From contig UBQX01000029.1 of NCBI GenBank assembly GCA_900467685.1, positions 62,001 through 126,000 of the forward strand: a DNA stretch of 64,000 nt, in the 5' to 3' direction. Position 1 is the first letter of the stretch. Every line of letters begins with the position of its first letter. Source of the DNA: Hyphomicrobiales bacterium (GTDB lineage: Bacteria; Pseudomonadota; Alphaproteobacteria; Rhizobiales; Rhizobiaceae). The notes under the pieces are model-generated. The model did no database searches. It had not been told where the DNA came from and saw only the letters and a program-made list of their open reading frames with translations. Below, one piece after another: positions 18,778-27,900 of this stretch. The position numbers and the translations under genes were made by a program.

Positions 18778-19602
18778 CTATTTCAAATCGGCCGGCTGCA
18801 CGAAGTCCATGTCGGTATAGTCGATGTTGTCGCCGGCCATGGCCCAGATGAACGTGTACCCACCGATCCCTGCGCCGGCGTGGATTGACCATGGCGGAGA
18901 AATCGCAGCCTCCTCGTTGGCGATCACCATATGGCGCGTTTCCTGCGGTTCACCCATGAGATGCAGGACGCGGGATTCCGGCGCCATGTTGTAATAGAGA
19001 TAGGCCTCCATGCGCCGGTCGTGCACATGCGCCGGCATCGTGTTCCAGACCGAGCCGTCTTCGAGCGTGGTGTAGCCGAGCACGAGCTGGCAGCTTTCCA
19101 TCACGAGCGGGTGGATGAACTGGTTGATCGTGCGCTTGTTGGAAGTCTCGATGGCACCCGTCTTCATCTGGCGCGAGTCCGAAAGCCGGATCAGCTTTGC
19201 CGGAAGAGGGCGGTGGGCCGGGGCAGAGACGAGATAGTAGCGACCATTGCCCGCAAGCGTCACCGGCCCGCTGCCCTGGCCCAGATAAAGCACGTCGCCG
19301 TGGTCCATCGCGTAGGTTTCGCCATTGGCGCGCACCTCGCCCGTTTCGCCGATATTGACGATGCCGAGTTCGCGGCGCTCAAGGAAGGTCGCGGTGCGCG
19401 TCTCCTCCACCTTGTCGAGCACCAGTTCGCCGCCCGCCGGAACTGCGCCGCCCAGCACGAAGCGGTCGTAATGGGTGTAGACGAGGCGGATTTCGCTGTC
19501 ACGGAAGAGGTCGGTCGCGAGAAAGTTCTTCCTCAGCGCTTCCGTGTCCATGGTTTTTGCGTGGTCCTGATGGATCGCATGGCGGGTTTCAACGGTCAGC
19601 AT
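18778..19602 (-). CDS. kduI: 5-dehydro-4-deoxy-D-glucuronate isomerase
   Basis: The 274-residue cupin-fold enzyme interconverts 5-keto-4-deoxyuronate and 2,5-diketo-3-deoxygluconate, the step after unsaturated uronate is released from pectin or glycosaminoglycan fragments. Recognisable family stretches are VYTHYDRFVLGGAVP, YLGQGSGPVTL, metal-binding MPAHVHDRRMEAYLY, ETRHMVIANEEAAISPPWSIHAG and GGYTFIWAMAGDNIDYTDMD. His in PAHVHDRRMEAY and the later IHAG are the zinc ligands expected from the family. It is the last gene of the eight-gene minus-strand operon, 11 bases below the DUF2264 gene. Its usual follow-on enzyme KduD is not in the window. Confidence 0.97.
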   Translation of the reverse strand: MLTVETRHAIHQDHAKTMDTEALRKNFLATDLFRDSEIRLVYTHYDRFVLGGAVPAGGELVLDKVEETRTATFLERRELGIVNIGETGEVRANGETYAMDHGDVLYLGQGSGPVTLAGNGRYYLVSAPAHRPLPAKLIRLSDSRQMKTGAIETSNKRTINQFIHPLVMESCQLVLGYTTLEDGSVWNTMPAHVHDRRMEAYLYYNMAPESRVLHLMGEPQETRHMVIANEEAAISPPWSIHAGAGIGGYTFIWAMAGDNIDYTDMDFVQPADLK

Positions 19603-19613
19603 GGCTGGTCCTT

Positions 19614-21494
19614 TCAGTTCGGTCGCGGCCCGGAAGCGGGCTTCGGTTTCAGCGTGAAGACGCCCGGCGGAACGCCATGCGCGTCGAAATGAGCCTTGAG
19701 GGCGGCAAGTTCGGGGGCCTGCGGCGGCGAGACGGCCTGCGCGCGGGCGCGATCGTCGAGCGGCAGCGCCATGGCGGCGGTCATCAGCACGGTCACGCCG
19801 GCCGGAACTGTGCCGGTCAGTTGCGGCACGATGGTTTTGGCATGGATGAGGTTTGTGTTGGGCAGCGGGAAATGCGCCCGCGCCGCCCGCTTCGCCGGAT
19901 GGGTAAGGTCATGGATGGCGCTGATGTCGGTCGCGTTCTCGGCCTGCGCATGGCCTTCGCCGATGGCAGTCCGGTCCGCGCCGAAATCGGAGCGACGGAT
20001 CGCGAAGCCACCCTCGATCGTCTTCAGCGCCTCGCTCGTCTCGATGCGATGGATCCGGATATGCCACGGGTTGGCTGGTATAAGCCAGGTTTCGACTGTC
20101 ACGGAGTCGAAGACCCGCCATTTTGAGTAGAGCCTGTCCCCCGCAATTAGGGCCTCGTCGAGCATCTCACGCATGCCGAAATGGATGCCGTCCTTCGAAA
20201 AGCCGATCATGCCATCGAGCGCTGCGCCCTCGAAATGCCGGTCGTTCGCCTCGACGGAGAAGCCGTAGCGGGTCGAATAGACGAACTTGGCGTATTTCTC
20301 GGCTGCGACACGCATCAGGTCGTGCTCCTGCCCGGAGGACAGAACGACCACGTTGCCCGGCGTGTGCATCGCCACCATGCCGGGCTGCGTCAGCGGGATC
20401 GGCGCGTCGAAGGTGGGAGCGGGCAGTTCCTCGGCTGTCCAGAAGGGATGATCCTCCGGGATCGCCAGCGGCAGAAAGGCCTTCATCGCCCAATAGGGTG
20501 AGCCGGCGGAATTGTAGCTCTCGCTCAGAAACAGGTTCGGATAGGAATAGCCGATGGACAGAACGCCGTCGCGGTCCGTCATCGGCTGGTCGGCCCACCA
20601 GCGCAGATGTCTCAAGTAATAGCCCTTGATCTCCCCCCAGGGCAGGGCGTCCACATCGGCATAGGCAAGGGCTGCCCAGAAGCCGGCGGCGGCGAAGCGA
20701 TAGGTCTGGCTGCGGCCGAAGGCTAGGCTTGCGCCATCCGGGCCGTACCAATGGCGGATGTCGAGCGCGAAGCGTCTTGCGCGGGTGCGGAAGCGTTCGG
20801 CGCGCGCATCGTCACCCTTTTGAAGCCGCGCATAGATCAGGCCGTAGAAATGCATGGCGAACGGGATGTAATGGTCCATACGGCGGACCGGCCCGTCGCG
20901 ATACCAGCCATCCTCGAGTTCAAAGGCTTCGAGATCGTCGAGATAGTCGCCGGTGCCTTTGCGATCGAAGGCGATGCCGCATTGTTCGAGCCCGAGATCG
21001 ACCAGCACGCGGAAGAATTTCCAGTTGTTGTCGACATAGTCCCGGTCACGGGCCTTCAGGAGATAGGTCGCGACAATAGCCTTTTCTTCGACACTCAGCG
21101 GATCGAAGACATGTTCGGGTACGAGGCGCAGCGCCAGACCTATGGCCGCAAGCTCGACAAGCCGCTGGTTGCGGTCGGCGACATCACCCCAATAATCGGG
21201 ATGGTTCGGGTCCATGCCGGAGACGAGGCCGCGCCGGTAAAGGTCCCAATGCTCAAAAGAACCGCCGCCGGAAACGAGCGGTGCTAGGCCCCAGAGCGGA
21301 CGGGCGAAGCCTTCGAGATCGGCTGCAGCGCGGTCGAAAATGGCGGCGGATGCGCTGAGAGCGACCCGCGCGCCGCTGTCGGAAAACCATGGCAGCAACG
21401 GGTTGAAGACATCGAGCGCGGCTTTGGCCACGTCCCCACGCGTGGATAGCGGATTGCCGTGGAGCGGGTTTGCCTGAAGAATGCGATCGGTCAC
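19614..21494 (-). CDS. DUF2264 family protein
   Basis: A 626-residue protein matching DUF2264 in its N-terminal two-thirds: GRPLWGLAPL-like segment (ARPLWGLAPLVSGGG), NPDHPDYWG-type motif (DPNHPDYWGDV), DNNWKFFRVLVDLGL, DGWYRDGP, MHFYGLIYAR, and FGRSQTYRFAAAGFWAALAYAD. The rest is a beta-rich domain. Family members occur in polysaccharide-use loci and have a predicted alpha/alpha-barrel like those of glycoside hydrolases, but no activity is established for this one. No signal peptide is visible, so it should act in the cytoplasm on imported material. The ABC binding-protein gene lies just upstream, separated by a stem-loop. Confidence 0.88.
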   Translation of the reverse strand: MTDRILQANPLHGNPLSTRGDVAKAALDVFNPLLPWFSDSGARVALSASAAIFDRAAADLEGFARPLWGLAPLVSGGGSFEHWDLYRRGLVSGMDPNHPDYWGDVADRNQRLVELAAIGLALRLVPEHVFDPLSVEEKAIVATYLLKARDRDYVDNNWKFFRVLVDLGLEQCGIAFDRKGTGDYLDDLEAFELEDGWYRDGPVRRMDHYIPFAMHFYGLIYARLQKGDDARAERFRTRARRFALDIRHWYGPDGASLAFGRSQTYRFAAAGFWAALAYADVDALPWGEIKGYYLRHLRWWADQPMTDRDGVLSIGYSYPNLFLSESYNSAGSPYWAMKAFLPLAIPEDHPFWTAEELPAPTFDAPIPLTQPGMVAMHTPGNVVVLSSGQEHDLMRVAAEKYAKFVYSTRYGFSVEANDRHFEGAALDGMIGFSKDGIHFGMREMLDEALIAGDRLYSKWRVFDSVTVETWLIPANPWHIRIHRIETSEALKTIEGGFAIRRSDFGADRTAIGEGHAQAENATDISAIHDLTHPAKRAARAHFPLPNTNLIHAKTIVPQLTGTVPAGVTVLMTAAMALPLDDRARAQAVSPPQAPELAALKAHFDAHGVPPGVFTLKPKPASGPRPN

Positions 21495-21536
21495 GGGGCG
21501 CGTCTGCCTGATTACCTGGAACTGAAGAGTGGTGAT

Positions 21537-21563
21537 GGGCCGGAAGCCTCGTCCTTCCGGCCC
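21537..21563 (-). terminator. stem-loop after binding-protein gene
   Basis: A perfect 10-bp stem (21537-21546 with 21554-21563, 7-base loop) directly after the binding-protein stop at 21571 on the minus strand. No T-run follows, so transcription into DUF2264-kduI can probably continue while the upstream message is protected. Confidence 0.55.
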
Positions 21564-21570
21564 AAAGGGC

Positions 21571-22830
21571 TTACTGAGCAGACAGGATCGGCTTCACGCC
21601 GTCGGTCATTTCCTTCAGCCCGTCATCGACCTTGATATTGTTGGTCATGATCTCGTCATGGGCGCGGTTCAGCACCACCTCGACCTGTGCCGCCTTCAGG
21701 TTGACCGGCATTTCGAGATAGGTGTTGACGGTCTTCATCGCTTCCTTGCTGCCGGCATCCGCCGGGAAACCATCCGTGCCGGTGATCTTCGAGAGCACCG
21801 CATCGTCGCGCATTGCCGGGATCGTACCGGTGCCGGCGAGAATAGCCGCGCCTTCGGGACCGGCGACGAACTTCACGAAATCGAGTGCGGCTTCCTTGTG
21901 CTTGGAGTTGACCGAAACACCGATGCTCGTCACCTGGCTCGCGGTCGTGCCGGCCGCAACGCCGTCCGGATGCGGATATTTCGCGATACCCCATTTGGAG
22001 GCCTTGGACTCGCCCGACTTCACCTTGGCGATCTGCGTGCCGATGAACCATGTGCCCATGGGCAGCATGGCGACCGTGCCGTTGAAGAAGGGACCGGAAT
22101 AGTGCGTCTTGGTGGTCTTGAGCGAGGCATAGGTCGGGATCGCGCCGTCATCCTGCAGCTTCAGCGCCCGCTCGTAATAGGGCTTGAGGAAGCTGTAATC
22201 GTCGGCCACCAGCGTATGCTTGCCATCGAGAATGGCGGGCAGTTCGACTGTCGAGCGCCAGACATGCAGGAGTGAACCATAGACCTTGTTGGCGCCGAAA
22301 CCGCTGGTCAGCTTGCGGGCGGTATCGGCCCACTGGTCGAGCGTCATATCGTTCGTCGGGTAGGCCACGCCTGCCTTGTCGAAAATGTCCTTGTTGTAAT
22401 AGAGCACCCAGAAATCGGTGCGGAAGGGCAGGGCATAGAGCCCGCCTTCGACGGTGAGCGCCTCGATCAGGCCGGCATAGGGCTTCGGATCGGCCACCGC
22501 GCCCTTCACGTCGGTCAGAAGCTTCGACTTGACGAGATTGGCATAGCCAGGCACGTCCTTGACCGTGATGACGTCGAGATCGCCGCCGCCGCCGGTCAGC
22601 TGCGTCTGCAGAACGGTCATGTAGTCGGTCGAGCCAAGGTCGGTATAGTTGATCTTCACGTCCGGATGCTTGGCCTGGTAGGCATCGATCAGCGGCTGGT
22701 AGAAGGGGGCCTTGGCGAAGTCCCATAGCGCCCAGTTGAGCGTCACCTGTTCGGCATTGGCGCCGCCGGCCATCAGGAAGGCCAGGCTGCCGACCACGGT
22801 CAGCGATGTCGTCATCAGCATGCGTTTCAT
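21571..22830 (-). CDS. sugar ABC transporter substrate-binding protein, family 1
   Basis: A 419-residue periplasmic protein with a Sec signal peptide (MKRMLMTTSLTVV... ending GGANA) and the family-1 pattern: FYQPLIDAYQAKHPDVKINYTDLGS, GGGGDLDVITVKDVP, LPFRTDFWVLYYNKDIFDKAGV, MLPMGTWFIGTQ, and KEAALDFVKFVAGPEG near the end. It would deliver an oligosaccharide to the permeases at 25914-27704. ATG 22830 follows GGGAG; the open frame extends upstream but without family similarity. It sits between DUF624 and DUF2264 rather than next to the permeases. Likely ligand, from the neighbours, is a uronate-containing oligosaccharide. Confidence 0.94.
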   Translation of the reverse strand: MKRMLMTTSLTVVGSLAFLMAGGANAEQVTLNWALWDFAKAPFYQPLIDAYQAKHPDVKINYTDLGSTDYMTVLQTQLTGGGGDLDVITVKDVPGYANLVKSKLLTDVKGAVADPKPYAGLIEALTVEGGLYALPFRTDFWVLYYNKDIFDKAGVAYPTNDMTLDQWADTARKLTSGFGANKVYGSLLHVWRSTVELPAILDGKHTLVADDYSFLKPYYERALKLQDDGAIPTYASLKTTKTHYSGPFFNGTVAMLPMGTWFIGTQIAKVKSGESKASKWGIAKYPHPDGVAAGTTASQVTSIGVSVNSKHKEAALDFVKFVAGPEGAAILAGTGTIPAMRDDAVLSKITGTDGFPADAGSKEAMKTVNTYLEMPVNLKAAQVEVVLNRAHDEIMTNNIKVDDGLKEMTDGVKPILSAQ

Positions 22831-22876
22831 GTCTCGTCTCCCACTGTTCTTGGCGTCACGCGCCGGATATTGCCTG

Positions 22877-23578
22877 TCATGCCTCCCCCGCGCGCTCCTC
22901 CTTGGCGCGGACGAGGCATTGCACGGTTTCAAGAACGCTGAAGGCAATGGCCAGCGTCCCGAAGGCAAAGTTGATGATCGCCGGCATGACCAGCGTCACC
23001 GGATAGAAAAGGATGTGGATGAGCCAGAGGGCGGCCACGAAGCCAAGGGCGGCAAGCGGCTTGCCCGGTCGCGCAAGTGCGGCAAGAAGCGAAAGGCGCA
23101 GGATGTCGCCGAGGCTGAAATCCGAAATCACGAGCAGCGCGAAGGCATAGGTGCCTGCAATCGCGAAGAGGCAGGCAACTCCCACCGCAAGCGCTAGAGG
23201 CACCGCGTAGAGCGGCGAGGCCACGGCAAGCTCCGCATAGGAGAAGGCCGCGTAGCCGGGAATTGCCAAGGCGGCGGCGATACCCAGACCGAGCAGGCTC
23301 GCGCGGATGAAATTTCGGCGGAAGGCCTGAACGAAATCTTCCACCAGATAGACATTGCGGTCTTCCGCCATCGTGAGCGTGACCCGCATCATCGCGGCGA
23401 AGGCTGCGGGAATGGTGACGAGGGGCAGGCAGGCAAGCACGAAAATGAGGTTAAGCTTCATCAGCTCGATCCCCTCGCGCCACATGGTCTCCGCCACCAG
23501 CGCCAGACCGGTCCGCTTCGGCGCATCTTTCGAAATGCCCGGCCCTTCGGCGAAATAGTGGTCGGCGAGCCATCTCAT
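22877..23578 (-). CDS. DUF624 (YesL-like) membrane protein
   Basis: A 233-residue protein with about five or six hydrophobic segments (MKLNLIFVLACLPLVTIPAAFAAMMRV, ASLLGLGIAAALAIPGY, VPLALAVGVACLFAIAGTYAFALLV, LAALGFVAALWLIHILFYPVTLVMP). This matches the DUF624/YesL family, named from the Bacillus rhamnogalacturonan locus and regularly found with sugar ABC importers of oligogalacturonides. Its function is not established; a link to the permease complex is plausible. Its ATG overlaps the stop of the ATPase gene by four bases, so the two are translationally coupled. Confidence 0.85.
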   Translation of the reverse strand: MRWLADHYFAEGPGISKDAPKRTGLALVAETMWREGIELMKLNLIFVLACLPLVTIPAAFAAMMRVTLTMAEDRNVYLVEDFVQAFRRNFIRASLLGLGIAAALAIPGYAAFSYAELAVASPLYAVPLALAVGVACLFAIAGTYAFALLVISDFSLGDILRLSLLAALARPGKPLAALGFVAALWLIHILFYPVTLVMPAIINFAFGTLAIAFSVLETVQCLVRAKEERAGEA

Positions 23579-24714
23579 GCCGCGATCCCCCGGGGCTGCG
23601 GAGCATCGGAGAAGAGCGAGAGTTCGCTCTTCGGATCGAAGAGATGGGCCGCGCTCATGTCGACCAGCAGGTTGAGCGTCTCGCCCTCGGCAGCCTTGCA
23701 GCGCGGCGAAACCTTGGCGGTGATCGGCCGGCCGGCCCAGGTGAGGCCCAGATGCACCTCAGACCCCATCGGCTCGGTCAGTTCCACCACGGCGCTCATC
23801 TGCGCCAGGGCTTCTGCCGGGATATCGTCAGGCGCGACCTCGTGGAAATTCTCCGGACGGATGCCCAGAACCGCCTCGCGTCCCTCGTAAGCCGCGATCC
23901 GTGACTGGTCGAGATTACCGGGCATCGGCAAGTTCTGCCCTTCGAAGCGGGCGACGAAACCCTGACCGTCGCGAAGGATCGTCACCGGCAGCATGTTCAT
24001 CTGCGGTGCGCCGATGAAGCCGGCGACGAACATGTTGACGGGGCGGTCATAGAGGTTCTGCGGTGTATCGACCTGCTGGATATGGCCGTCCTTCATGACG
24101 ACGATGCGGTCCGCCATGGTCATGGCTTCCACCTGATCGTGGGTAACATAGATGAAGGTCGCACCGAGGCGCTTGTGCAGCTTGGCGATCTCGGCGCGCA
24201 TCGTGCCGCGGAGTTTAGCGTCGAGGTTGGAGAGCGGCTCGTCGAGCAGGAAGACTTCCGGATTGCGCACCATGGCGCGGCCCAGCGCCACGCGCTGCCG
24301 CTGCCCGCCCGAAAGCGCCTTCGGCTTGCGGTTCAGAAGATGCTCGATGTCGAGGATCTTCGCGGCTTCCATGACCTTGCGGTCGATCTCGTCTCGCGGG
24401 GCTTTGCGCAGCATCAGGCCGAAAGCCATGTTCTTGTAGACCGTCATATGCGGATAGAGCGCATAGTTCTGGAAGACCATCGCAATATCGCGGTCCTTGG
24501 ACGGCACGTCGTTGACCACCTCGTCCCCGATGACGAGATCGCCGCCCGAGACTTCCTCGAGACCCGCAATCATCCGAAGCGTCGTCGATTTGCCGCAGCC
24601 GGAGGGGCCGACGAGAATGATGAATTCCTTGTCGGCGATCTCGAGATCGATATCGTGCACCACGGTCAGTGCGCCGTAGGTCTTGTTCAGCTTGCGAAGC
24701 GAAATCGATGCCAT
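23575..24714 (-). CDS. sugar ABC transporter ATPase, UgpC/MsmX type
   Basis: A 379-residue ATPase with Walker A GPSGCGKS (~37-44), Q-loop MVFQNYALYPHMTVYKN, signature LSGGQRQR, Walker B VFLLDEPLSNLDAKLR and switch His in YVTHDQVEAMTMADR, followed by the C-terminal TOBE regulatory domain (IRPENFHEV, VVELTEPMGSEVHL). This class drives CUT1-type sugar importers, here the two permeases of the same operon. It lies between the GH88 gene (16 bases upstream) and DUF624 (4-base overlap). Confidence 0.96.
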   Translation of the reverse strand: MASISLRKLNKTYGALTVVHDIDLEIADKEFIILVGPSGCGKSTTLRMIAGLEEVSGGDLVIGDEVVNDVPSKDRDIAMVFQNYALYPHMTVYKNMAFGLMLRKAPRDEIDRKVMEAAKILDIEHLLNRKPKALSGGQRQRVALGRAMVRNPEVFLLDEPLSNLDAKLRGTMRAEIAKLHKRLGATFIYVTHDQVEAMTMADRIVVMKDGHIQQVDTPQNLYDRPVNMFVAGFIGAPQMNMLPVTILRDGQGFVARFEGQNLPMPGNLDQSRIAAYEGREAVLGIRPENFHEVAPDDIPAEALAQMSAVVELTEPMGSEVHLGLTWAGRPITAKVSPRCKAAEGETLNLLVDMSAAHLFDPKSELSLFSDAPQPRGIAA

Positions 24715-24730
24715 ATAATTTCTCCGAACC

Positions 24731-25909
24731 TCACCACCAGTAGGACGACCAGGGGCGGGAAAGGCGGGTCAGCGCCTCCATGTAATAATAATCCCCCCAG
24801 GCCACGCACTCGTCGACGCCCTCGCCGCGGCAGGTGTTGTAGGGGCTCTTCTTGGAATAGGTGCCGTGCAGGACGAGGCCGTTCGACGTGGACGGATCCT
24901 TGACGGCATAGTTGTCGATGAGGCTCGCCACCATACGCCGCGCCGTCGTCCGCAACTCCTCGGCGCGCGCGGCATCGTCGACCAGATCGGCCATTTCCAG
25001 CAGCCCGCAGGCAACGATCGCGGCGGACGAGGAATCGCGCGGCTCGTCGCCTTCGGTGAAGATCAGGTCCCAATAGGGAACGAGGTCCTGTGGCAGGCGC
25101 TTCAGGTAATAGGCGAGCAGCCGGTCGAAGGCTTGCATATATTCCGGCCGGCCCTCGTGGCGGTAGCAGAGCGCCATGCCGTAAATGCCCCAGGCCTGCC
25201 CGCGCGCCCAGGAGGAATCGTCGCGATAGCCCTGCTTGGTCGCACCATGCGAGGGCGCGCCGGTGGCCGGGTCCATGAAGAAGGTGTGATAGGTGGAATC
25301 GTCCGGCCGGATGGAGTGCTTCAGCGTCGTTGCGGCATGGATGCGGGCGATCTCTCGGTAACGCGGATTGCCGGTTTCGCGCGCGGCCCAGTAGAGCAGC
25401 GGCAGGTTCAGGAGGCAGTCGATGATGTAGCGGTAATTGCCCGGCTCGCTCATGCGGCCCCAGGCCTGGATGAAGCCACCCACTTCATGGAAACGCTCAA
25501 CCAGCTGGTCGGCGGCGAGCAGCGCGGCCTTCCGGGCATCCTCATCGCCGGCCAGCTTGAAGGCGGCGATGCAGCTCGGATTGTAGAGAAAGCCCATGTC
25601 GTGATGGTCTGTCTCGATGCGATTGACGATGCGGTGCAGGAAGCTCTGCACATGAATCTGCCCTGCATGGCGGAAGGTCTTGTCGCCGGTCGCCTCATAG
25701 GCCAGCCAGATTTCGCCCGGCCAGAAGCCGGCCGTCCACTGGTCGTTCTCGACGGCCGGATAGATGTTGTTGACGCTCGAATGGTTCTGCGCGCGGTAGG
25801 TGAAGTGCGGCAGGTTCGCCCGCACCTGTGCGACCGCTACATCAAGCGCTTGCGCCACTTGCGCGTCGGTCGCGGGCGTAAGGAGGTCCGCCTGGGAGTG
25901 AATGGTCAT
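24731..25909 (-). CDS. glycoside hydrolase family 88, unsaturated glucuronyl hydrolase
   Basis: The 392-residue enzyme removes the 4,5-unsaturated uronic acid that lyases leave at the non-reducing end of pectin or glycosaminoglycan oligosaccharides. Both Asp residues known from family 88 are visible: Asp104 in HHDMGFLYNPS and Asp164 in YIIDCLLNLPLLYWA. WTAGFWPGEIWLAYE and SSWARGQAWGIYGMALCYRH are further family stretches. No signal peptide is present, so it is cytoplasmic and works after import. It lies between the permease genes (4-base gap) and the ATPase gene. The product, 5-keto-4-deoxyuronate, is the substrate of KduI in the same operon. Whether it prefers chondroitin/heparin-type or pectin-type fragments cannot be read from sequence. 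Confidence 0.94.
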   Translation of the reverse strand: MTIHSQADLLTPATDAQVAQALDVAVAQVRANLPHFTYRAQNHSSVNNIYPAVENDQWTAGFWPGEIWLAYEATGDKTFRHAGQIHVQSFLHRIVNRIETDHHDMGFLYNPSCIAAFKLAGDEDARKAALLAADQLVERFHEVGGFIQAWGRMSEPGNYRYIIDCLLNLPLLYWAARETGNPRYREIARIHAATTLKHSIRPDDSTYHTFFMDPATGAPSHGATKQGYRDDSSWARGQAWGIYGMALCYRHEGRPEYMQAFDRLLAYYLKRLPQDLVPYWDLIFTEGDEPRDSSSAAIVACGLLEMADLVDDAARAEELRTTARRMVASLIDNYAVKDPSTSNGLVLHGTYSKKSPYNTCRGEGVDECVAWGDYYYMEALTRLSRPWSSYWW

Positions 25910-25913
25910 GCGG

Positions 25914-26765
25914 TCAGCCCTTCAAGCCGCTCGATGCAATGCCTTCTACGAAGAAGCGCTGCAGAGCCAGAAACACGATGAGAACGGGAACGAGCGAGAC
26001 CATGGAGGCCGCCATGATCAGCCCGTATTCGGTCGAATATTGCGTGATGAACATGCGGATGCCGATCTGCACGGTCTTCAGCTCCGTCTTGGTCAGGTAG
26101 ATCAGCGGTCCGAGGAAATCGTTCCAGGTGCTGACGAAGGTGAAGATCGTCAGCGTCGAGAGCGCCGGCTTCGAAAGCGGCAGCATGATGCGGAACCAGA
26201 TCTGGTATTCGTTCATCCCGTCGATGCGCGCCGCCTCGCAAAGCTCGTCCGGGATGCTCATGTAGAACTGCCGCATGAGGAACACGCCGAAGGCGGTGAA
26301 GGCCTGCAGGCAGATGAGCGCGAGATGCGTGTTGTTGAGCCCCAGCGCCCGCATTTCCACGAATTGCGGCACCATATAGACCTGCCAGGGCATGGCGATG
26401 GTGGCGATATAGGCGAGGAACAGGACCTCGCGATAGGCAAAGCGGAGCTTGGCGAAGGCGTAAGCCGCGAAACTCGACGTGAACAGCTGCAAGAGCGTTA
26501 CGATCACCGTCAGCTTTGTCGTATTGTAGATGAAGAGCGCCAGCGGGATCTTCGTCCAGATATCGACATAGTTCTGCCAGCGCGGATGCGACGGGATCCA
26601 TTCGATCGGGAAGGCGAAGACATCGCGGTCGAGCTTCAGCGAGGCCGAAAGCATCCAGACGAAGGGCATCAGCATGACCACGGTGATCGCGATCACCAGC
26701 ACATAGAGCGCGATCGTCTTCAGGCGGATTTTCTGGCCGAACAGGGTCAGCGGCTTTTTCACCAT
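25914..26765 (-). CDS. sugar ABC transporter permease, MalG type
   Basis: A 283-residue inner-membrane protein with six predicted spans, starting with TIALYVLVIAITVVMLMPFVWMLSASLK and containing the EAA loop DELCEAARIDGMNEYQIWFRIMLPLSKPALSTLTIFTF, diagnostic for CUT1 MalG-type permeases. It pairs with the MalF-type permease four bases upstream and with the UgpC-type ATPase of the operon. GH88 follows after four bases. Confidence 0.96.
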   Translation of the reverse strand: MVKKPLTLFGQKIRLKTIALYVLVIAITVVMLMPFVWMLSASLKLDRDVFAFPIEWIPSHPRWQNYVDIWTKIPLALFIYNTTKLTVIVTLLQLFTSSFAAYAFAKLRFAYREVLFLAYIATIAMPWQVYMVPQFVEMRALGLNNTHLALICLQAFTAFGVFLMRQFYMSIPDELCEAARIDGMNEYQIWFRIMLPLSKPALSTLTIFTFVSTWNDFLGPLIYLTKTELKTVQIGIRMFITQYSTEYGLIMAASMVSLVPVLIVFLALQRFFVEGIASSGLKG

Positions 26766-26768
26766 CGC

Positions 26769-27704
26769 TCAGTCCTCCCTCGTCAGGCGGAACTGGACGA
26801 CGGTGACGGTCAGCACCATGAGGAAGAGGACAAGCGCGACCATGCTGGAATAGCCGAGATCCCAGGAAATGAACGCCTCGTTATAGACGTGGTAGACCAG
26901 CACAAGCGTCGATGTGCCGGGCCCGCCTTCCGTCAGCAGCATGATCTGGTCGAACACCTTGAAGGACTGGATCGTCAGCATGACGGAGACGAAGAAGGTG
27001 GTGGGTCCCAACTGCGGCACGGTCACATACCAGAACTTCTGCCAGCCGTTCGCGCCATCGAGATCGGCGGCCTCATAAAGCTCGGGGCTGATGCCCTGCA
27101 GGCCGGCGAGATAGATGACCATGTAATAGCCCATGCTCTTCCAGATGCCGAAAAGAATGACTGTCACCATGGCCCAGGAGTTGGACGCCGCCCAGCCGGG
27201 CAGGTTTTTCGGATCGACGCCGAGTTCGTAGAGCAGCATGTTCACCGGCCCCATTTCGGGGTTGAAGATCATGTTCCAGACGACGGCGACGGCGACCAGC
27301 GAGGCGACGTAAGGGAAGAACATGGCCGCGCGGAAGAAGTTGCGGCCTTTCAGCTTCTGGTTCAGCAGCACGGCGAGACCCAGCGAACAGCAAAGCGTCG
27401 CCGGAACCGAGACGGCCGTGTAGATCAGTGTGTTCCAGAAAGCGGTGATGAAGGAGCGGTCGGAGAAAAGCCGCCAGAAATTGTCGAGCCCTGCAAAGGT
27501 AATGGCGTTGGAACCATCCCAATGCATGAAGGCCAGCGCGAAGGCGAAGAGGATGGGGCCGAGCGTGAAAATCAGGAAGCCGAGAAAATTGGGCGCTATG
27601 AAGGACAGCGCGACCAGCGTCGAACGCCGCTGGCGCTGCCGCTTCGTCAGACGCTTCGGCCGGACGGCGACCGGAATGTCGAAATCTTCTCGCGCGACGA
27701 CCAA
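26769..27704 (-). CDS. sugar ABC transporter permease, MalF type
   Basis: A 311-residue inner-membrane protein and the first gene of the minus-strand operon. After a basic N-terminus (KRLTKRQRQRR) come about six spans (LVALSFIAPNFLGFLIFTLGPILFAFALAF...) and the EAA loop ELYEAADLDGANGWQKFWYVTVPQLGPTTFFV, as in MalF/UgpA-type permeases. The upstream region 27705-27900 is shared with the divergent heparinase gene and holds inverted-repeat operator candidates. Confidence 0.95.
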   Translation of the reverse strand: MVVAREDFDIPVAVRPKRLTKRQRQRRSTLVALSFIAPNFLGFLIFTLGPILFAFALAFMHWDGSNAITFAGLDNFWRLFSDRSFITAFWNTLIYTAVSVPATLCCSLGLAVLLNQKLKGRNFFRAAMFFPYVASLVAVAVVWNMIFNPEMGPVNMLLYELGVDPKNLPGWAASNSWAMVTVILFGIWKSMGYYMVIYLAGLQGISPELYEAADLDGANGWQKFWYVTVPQLGPTTFFVSVMLTIQSFKVFDQIMLLTEGGPGTSTLVLVYHVYNEAFISWDLGYSSMVALVLFLMVLTVTVVQFRLTRED

Positions 27705-27762
27705 ACCGTCTCCTCCTCCAGACCGCCTCCCTCCGGCTCTCAGAGAACCAAGGCGACCTCCC

Positions 27763-27783
27763 GAAATATGTCAGACATATTTC
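27763..27783. promoter_or_regulatory. inverted-repeat operator in divergent promoter region
   Basis: Perfect 9-bp inverted repeat GAAATATGT / ACATATTTC with a 3-base spacer, 59 bases from the start of the permease operon. The half-site GAAATATGT recurs exactly at 30545-30553 upstream of the GntR-family gene, so this is the best candidate operator for that regulator. Confidence 0.6.
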
Positions 27784-27834
27784 CAAATTCATCCAATAAG
27801 TGACAAAACAAATCGGGTCTGTAAAGATGGATTC

Positions 27835-27850
27835 TTGGAATTTGTATGAT
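27835..27850 (+). promoter_or_regulatory. second operator-like site before heparinase gene
   Basis: TTGGAATTTGTATGAT matches TTGAAATATGTATGAT at 30543-30558 in 14 of 16 positions. It lies 51 bases before the heparinase-like start and probably marks control of that gene by the same regulator. Confidence 0.45.
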
Positions 27851-27900
27851 AGAAGCGGGCACGCGGTTGCATTGGGAGCGCGGCGGGAGATGAGGCAAGC

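Noticed and set aside
25902-27803. 633-codon plus-strand frame opposite the permease genes
   Set aside because: Antisense shadow with His/Asp/Arg-rich low-complexity composition; the minus strand encodes two clear permeases.
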